Made by a program: the position numbers and the translations under genes. Positions 60,331 through 64,000 of a stretch of DNA of 64,000 bases are shown here, one piece after another. The notes under the pieces are model-generated. The model was not told the DNA's origin and ran no database searches. It saw only the letters and a program-made list of their open reading frames with translations. Source of the stretch: an uncultured Clostridia bacterium (GTDB lineage Bacteria > Bacillota > Clostridia > Oscillospirales > Acutalibacteraceae); assembly GCA_944412495.1 (NCBI GenBank), contig CALYBL010000021.1, positions 1 through 64,000 of the forward strand, read 5' to 3'. The first letter of the stretch is position 1; each line of letters begins with the position of its first letter.

Positions 60331-62313
60331 CTACGGCAGCAGCGTATTGACCTGCTGGTCATTATACACCTCGTTTTCGGCGAAGAAGTACTGGTCGAAT
60401 ATATCCTTCACCAGCGGCGCGACCGATGAGCCGTGACCACCGTTTTCTATCACCGCCGCCACCGCTATCTCGGGGTCGTCATATGGTGCAAAGGCAATAA
60501 ACACGCCGTGGTCTAAGCCATTCGATATCTCCGCCGTCCCGGTTTTTGCTCCAACCTCAATGGGATAATTGCTGAATATTGACCTTGCGGTACCCTCAAG
60601 TGAAACAGACAGCATGCCCTTCTTTATGGTTTCTATCGCATCAGCCCTAAATCCCGTCTCGTTAAGCACAGTGGGAGTGTCGTCTTTTACCGTCTCCTGC
60701 ATATCGTACGACCGAATCTCCTTGACAAGATGTGCGCTGTAGCGCGTGCCTCCGTTGACTATGGTCGATATATATGCCGCCATCTGAATCGGCGTGAACA
60801 CATTGTCCGACTGGCCTATTGCCGCCTGTATCGTATCACCGTAGTTCCAGCTGCTGCGCACCGACGGTCCGGCCAGCACACCGCTGCTTTCCGAAATTTC
60901 AATACCGGTGGGCAATCCCAGTCCGAGCAGCTGGCAGTAATAGTTCATCTTGCTTATCTGAAGCCTGTCGGCAAGCTCAAAAAAGAAGTAATTGCAGGAT
61001 TTTTCCAGTGCTGTAAGCACATTGATGCTGCCGTGATAGCCAAGGCATCTGAAGGTCATGTCATTCGCACTAAATGTGTGGACACATCTGAATGTAGTCT
61101 GCTCCGTTATTATATTTTCCTGCAGTGCCGCAAGTGCTATCGCCGGCTTAAAGGTCGAGCCCGGAGGATACACTCCCTGAAGTGCACGGTTGTAAAGCGG
61201 GTTATACTCATTCTGCAGAAGCGAGCTATAGTTGTTGTTGTAGGTTTCCATATCGTAAGATGGGTACGTCGCAGCTGCCAGCACCTCGAAGGTGTTTACG
61301 TCCAGCACCACCACTGCACCGGCATGCGAGTCGCTGTCCTCCTGCCCGGCAAGCGAATTTACCAGCTCTGCCAGAGAATCCTGCGCTACCCTCTGCAAAT
61401 CCCTGTCTATAGTCAGCATAACGGTATTGCCGGCAACCGGCTCGGATTCCGTCACGACCTCTACTACGTTGCCGCTTGAATCCATTATCACCCTCTGTAC
61501 GCCGGGCTCGCCCCTCAAATATTCCTCCATGGCCTGTTCTATACCGCTTTTGCCTATCCTGTCGTCATATGCATAGCCCTGCTGCCTGAGCGTCTCCCAG
61601 TCGTCTTCTGCATATATAGGGCCTATAGTCCCTATGATATGCGGTGCAATGTCCGTCTCGACATATTCACGCACCGGCACTATGTCAACCTGAACACCCG
61701 GTATGTTGAGCTCCTTTATTTTAAGTGCGGTCGCATCGGATATGTCCTCAGCCAAGGTAAACGGATTGGCTATGGAAAAGTCTCTGGCATCCATCGTGTA
61801 TCTTATTCCCATTATGCTTCGCTGCTCCTCGGCGGAATAGCGCGCAAGGCCGTATTTCTGCACCATTGCGTCGTAGCAGTTCTGCGCCGTAGCATAATCA
61901 TTAAGGCCCAGATATTCCTTCATATCTGCAATCTCGGCGGTATCGGTGGTGTAAGCCGCAGGATTGTCTGTCGTTAGCGGCAGCTCATCCCGCCAGGTCT
62001 GACCGCTGGAATTCAGCAGGTTGATAATGGTGAGCAGCGTGGCGTTTAAATCGGCGTTTTGGAGATATATTGCATTGAGCACTATGTTCTGCGACTGCCT
62101 GTTCTGCGCAAGCGGGCGGCCGTACCTGTCAAGTATCTCGCCCCGAGCCGCCTTTATGCTGACCGTCTGCGAATATGTAGTATCGGAAAGGCTCCTGTAA
62201 TAGTCCGCCTGAACAAGCTGCATATACCCGAATCTCGCCGTATATACAAGCATTATTACGGCCATTAGCCCAGATATAACCGCCAGCCTTTTAAAAATCG
62301 GCTTCTTTTTCAC
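60331..62313 (-). CDS. mrdA: Penicillin-binding protein 2 (elongation-type transpeptidase)
   Basis: A 660-residue class B PBP. It has one N-terminal membrane anchor (about 9-27), a pedestal domain with RGEILDRYGRPLAQN (57-71) and a transpeptidase domain with SxxK at 386-389 (GSTFKP), SxN at 439-441 (SCN) and KTG at 589-591 (GAKTGTAE). It makes crosslinks during lateral wall growth within the Rod complex. It follows mreD by 30 bases. The GTG start at 62313 has GGGAGG upstream. All catalytic motifs are intact. Confidence 0.95.
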   Translation of the reverse strand: MKKKPIFKRLAVISGLMAVIMLVYTARFGYMQLVQADYYRSLSDTTYSQTVSIKAARGEILDRYGRPLAQNRQSQNIVLNAIYLQNADLNATLLTIINLLNSSGQTWRDELPLTTDNPAAYTTDTAEIADMKEYLGLNDYATAQNCYDAMVQKYGLARYSAEEQRSIMGIRYTMDARDFSIANPFTLAEDISDATALKIKELNIPGVQVDIVPVREYVETDIAPHIIGTIGPIYAEDDWETLRQQGYAYDDRIGKSGIEQAMEEYLRGEPGVQRVIMDSSGNVVEVVTESEPVAGNTVMLTIDRDLQRVAQDSLAELVNSLAGQEDSDSHAGAVVVLDVNTFEVLAAATYPSYDMETYNNNYSSLLQNEYNPLYNRALQGVYPPGSTFKPAIALAALQENIITEQTTFRCVHTFSANDMTFRCLGYHGSINVLTALEKSCNYFFFELADRLQISKMNYYCQLLGLGLPTGIEISESSGVLAGPSVRSSWNYGDTIQAAIGQSDNVFTPIQMAAYISTIVNGGTRYSAHLVKEIRSYDMQETVKDDTPTVLNETGFRADAIETIKKGMLSVSLEGTARSIFSNYPIEVGAKTGTAEISNGLDHGVFIAFAPYDDPEIAVAAVIENGGHGSSVAPLVKDIFDQYFFAENEVYNDQQVNTLLP

Positions 62314-62343
62314 TTTAGCCGCCTCCCTTCAAAAAATCAGTGC

Positions 62344-62859
62344 TTACGCTTTGGCACTTTTCAGAAATCTGCGCATTATAAAATATATCGGTATAAGTAA
62401 AATCAGAGTATATAAAACATTCGGCAGCATATACCGCGCAAAGTAATACAGCGAGTGGTCTATTCCCCTGAACACATAGAAAATGAGCCAGTATATTATA
62501 TCGTAAATCAGCACGGCTCCGCCGCAAAGGAGTATGGCCGACGAAAAGGTGTTTTTGAGCAGATTGCTTACGATAAGTCCAGCGGCACAGCCCATTATAA
62601 GAAGTATAATGGCGTTAAAGCCGGGAAGCTGCATGGAGCTCAAATCCAGCAGCAGACCCCCGGCAAGCCCGAAGATGGCTCCCGCAAGGTCCTTCTCAAA
62701 CATCGCGACGCATATCACAACCGTTATGACCAGCTTCGGCAGCACGCCGAAAACTACAGGGAACATCCCCGGCGTTACCTCCAGCAAAAAGCACACCAGC
62801 AGCAGAAGGCAATGAGCTATATATCTGAATTTAGAGCCGGAACTGCTTTCGCGCCTCAA
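62344..62859 (-). CDS. mreD: Rod shape-determining protein MreD
   Basis: A 171-residue membrane protein with about five hydrophobic segments and typical FVFRGIDHSLYYFARYMLPNVLYTLILLIPIYFIMRRF at the C-terminus (written here in parts: GIDHSLYYF, MLPNVLYT, IYFIMRRF). The GLAGGLLLDLSS segment is a family mark. It belongs to the MreBCD elongasome. TTG start at 62859 seven bases after GGAGGAG. Confidence 0.9.
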   Translation of the reverse strand: MRRESSSGSKFRYIAHCLLLLVCFLLEVTPGMFPVVFGVLPKLVITVVICVAMFEKDLAGAIFGLAGGLLLDLSSMQLPGFNAIILLIMGCAAGLIVSNLLKNTFSSAILLCGGAVLIYDIIYWLIFYVFRGIDHSLYYFARYMLPNVLYTLILLIPIYFIMRRFLKSAKA

Positions 62860-63079
62860 TGTTTAACTCCTCCCCCGCCTCCGGCTGTGATGGCCGAAAA
62901 ATGTTTTATGCCATTTCGCTGTAAAATATCTGAGTATATGCAGTCGATTTTAGTCCGTCCGCCGCTTGCTTTGCAATACTTAATATTTTTATACCGTTAT
63001 GGCACTGCCTCAATCCTGTCACAAGCAATTAAGCCCATTCGCATAAAGAGATTTCCAAATATCAGCAGTTTCCCGGCCT

Positions 63080-63931
63080 TTATGCGCCGGTCTGCCCCTC
63101 AAAGCCCTTTATCACCATTACAAAGCTTAAATCGTCAAAATCCGCCGACGGCTCAATAACTGCGTAATTTGATATATCACTGCCGCTCGGCAATATTTCG
63201 GTTATGGTGCCTATTATAAGCCCGTCGGGGAATGTACCGCCAAGACTCGTCGTGACTACTCTGTCGCCGGCAGCCGCGCCGCTGCTGCGCGAAAGCCCCG
63301 TCATCCTGCACAGCCCATCCTCCGCCAGCGTCACCTCACCCGATATGCTGCCTATGTCCGACGTCCTATTGACAACAGCGCTTATGCTTATGTTCGGGTT
63401 GAGCACCGTCATTACCGTAGACTGCGACGGAGACACCTCATATACATAGCCGACAAGATAGCGCCCCTGCGCCACCACCGGGTCGTTTTGCGCAACGCCG
63501 TTGAGCGAGCCCTTATCTATGGTGAAGGTCCTGTAAAGCAGTTCGTTCGGGTCGCGTGCTATTACATTGGCTTCCTCAAGCTCAAAGTCTGCATTCTCCT
63601 GCTTTAAATCGAGAAATTGCTTATAATATTCGTTTTCCTGCTTCATTCTTTCATAATCCGTAAGCTGATTCTCAAGCTCTGCTATGCGGTTTTTAAGCTC
63701 CTCGTTTTCAGCACTTATCTCCTCGCTGTTGGCAAAATTATCGGATATTTCTCCAACCTTCCCGGAGAGAAAGGAGGTAAATCTCTGCACCGGCGTTGTT
63801 ATCACGCTGATAAAGCTGCTCTGCGGAGAGGCATATCTGCTTATGGTAATGGTAAGTATCATGACTACAAGCAGAATCGCTATTACTGCCAGCAGTATTT
63901 TAAAACGGCGGCTTCTTAAGAATATCCTCAT
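63080..63931 (-). CDS. mreC: Rod shape-determining protein MreC
   Basis: A 283-residue protein: an N-terminal membrane helix (about 10-29), a coiled coil (about 65-105, ENEELKNRIAELENQL), then the beta-domain with LYRTFTIDKGSLNGVAQNDPVV and GGTFPDGLIIGTI. MreC scaffolds the elongasome outside the membrane and activates PBP2, whose gene is two places downstream. A 220-base gap before mreD is long for this operon. mreB is not in the window; it may lie to the right. Confidence 0.92.
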   Translation of the reverse strand: MRIFLRSRRFKILLAVIAILLVVMILTITISRYASPQSSFISVITTPVQRFTSFLSGKVGEISDNFANSEEISAENEELKNRIAELENQLTDYERMKQENEYYKQFLDLKQENADFELEEANVIARDPNELLYRTFTIDKGSLNGVAQNDPVVAQGRYLVGYVYEVSPSQSTVMTVLNPNISISAVVNRTSDIGSISGEVTLAEDGLCRMTGLSRSSGAAAGDRVVTTSLGGTFPDGLIIGTITEILPSGSDISNYAVIEPSADFDDLSFVMVIKGFEGQTGA

Positions 63932-64000
63932 GTGTAACCACGCACTCTCCTTTTTCGCCGCCGCAATGCAGCAGCTTTATATCAATACTTGTTGCGATGC

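Noticed and set aside
63900..64000. Open frame of 32 codons at the right edge, minus strand, ending inside mreC
   Set aside because: It could be the tail of an upstream gene, but the 32-base overlap with mreC and lack of recognisable sequence make chance more likely.

Overview
The window comes from a chromosome of an endospore-forming, Gram-positive Clostridia-type bacterium. It carries spoVAC and spoVAD, an mreC-mreD-PBP2-minD-like cluster, stand-alone trmK and Nif3 genes, RqcH, a TTG/GTG start habit behind strong AGGAGG ribosome sites, lipobox lipoproteins and a DTGD-TM-KKR cell-wall sorting tail. A gut Oscillospirales/Christensenellales-like organism is my inference; the sequence does not prove it. 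No rRNA or tRNA gene and no CRISPR array was seen.

Layout. 1-5.3 kb: the start of one secreted protein, a 1406-residue repetitive surface protein and a small membrane protein. 5.5-7.8 kb: a polar amino acid ABC importer (binding protein, permease, ATPase) whose binding protein appears circularly permuted. 8.5-12.7 kb: an operon of a Na,K-ATPase-like P-type pump and two TrkA/RCK proteins. 13.5-20.5 kb: a GtrII-like membrane protein, DegV, a DUF1858 protein, TrmK, Nif3/YqfO and RqcH. 20.9-25.6 kb: galE, a NahK-like sugar kinase and a nucleotidyltransferase, with a divergent AraC regulator and a direct-repeat operator between them. 26.1-28.7 kb: a zinc-sensing ArsR regulator and a Zn/Cd/Pb efflux ATPase. 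29.8-35.2 kb: an acyltransferase-like membrane protein and an ABC-2 exporter with one ATPase and three paralogous permeases.

35.3-43.5 kb holds a compact phage-derived cassette: terminase small and large subunits, portal, prohead protease, major capsid protein, connectors, a possible tube protein, a LysM tail protein and a baseplate hub. A strong terminator stands at each end. No integrase, repressor, replication, sheath, tape-measure, fibre or lysis gene is visible, although every remaining frame is intact and the terminase keeps its ATPase and nuclease residues. This is the best candidate for an undescribed system, such as a domesticated packaging particle.

43.6-50.4 kb: a phosphohexomutase, spoVAD and spoVAC, and a LolD/FtsX-type ABC pair. 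50.9-55.1 kb: an orphan TrpB2, a GxGYxYP-like lipoprotein that has lost its signature motif, a roughly 300-base structured RNA or mini-element bounded by related hairpins, and a small protein of unknown function. 55.7-63.9 kb: aspS, hisS, mgsA, a MinD-like ATPase, PBP2, mreD and mreC, all on the minus strand, joining cell-shape genes to housekeeping genes. Intergenic stretches are unusually long for a bacterium and rich in GC hairpins.
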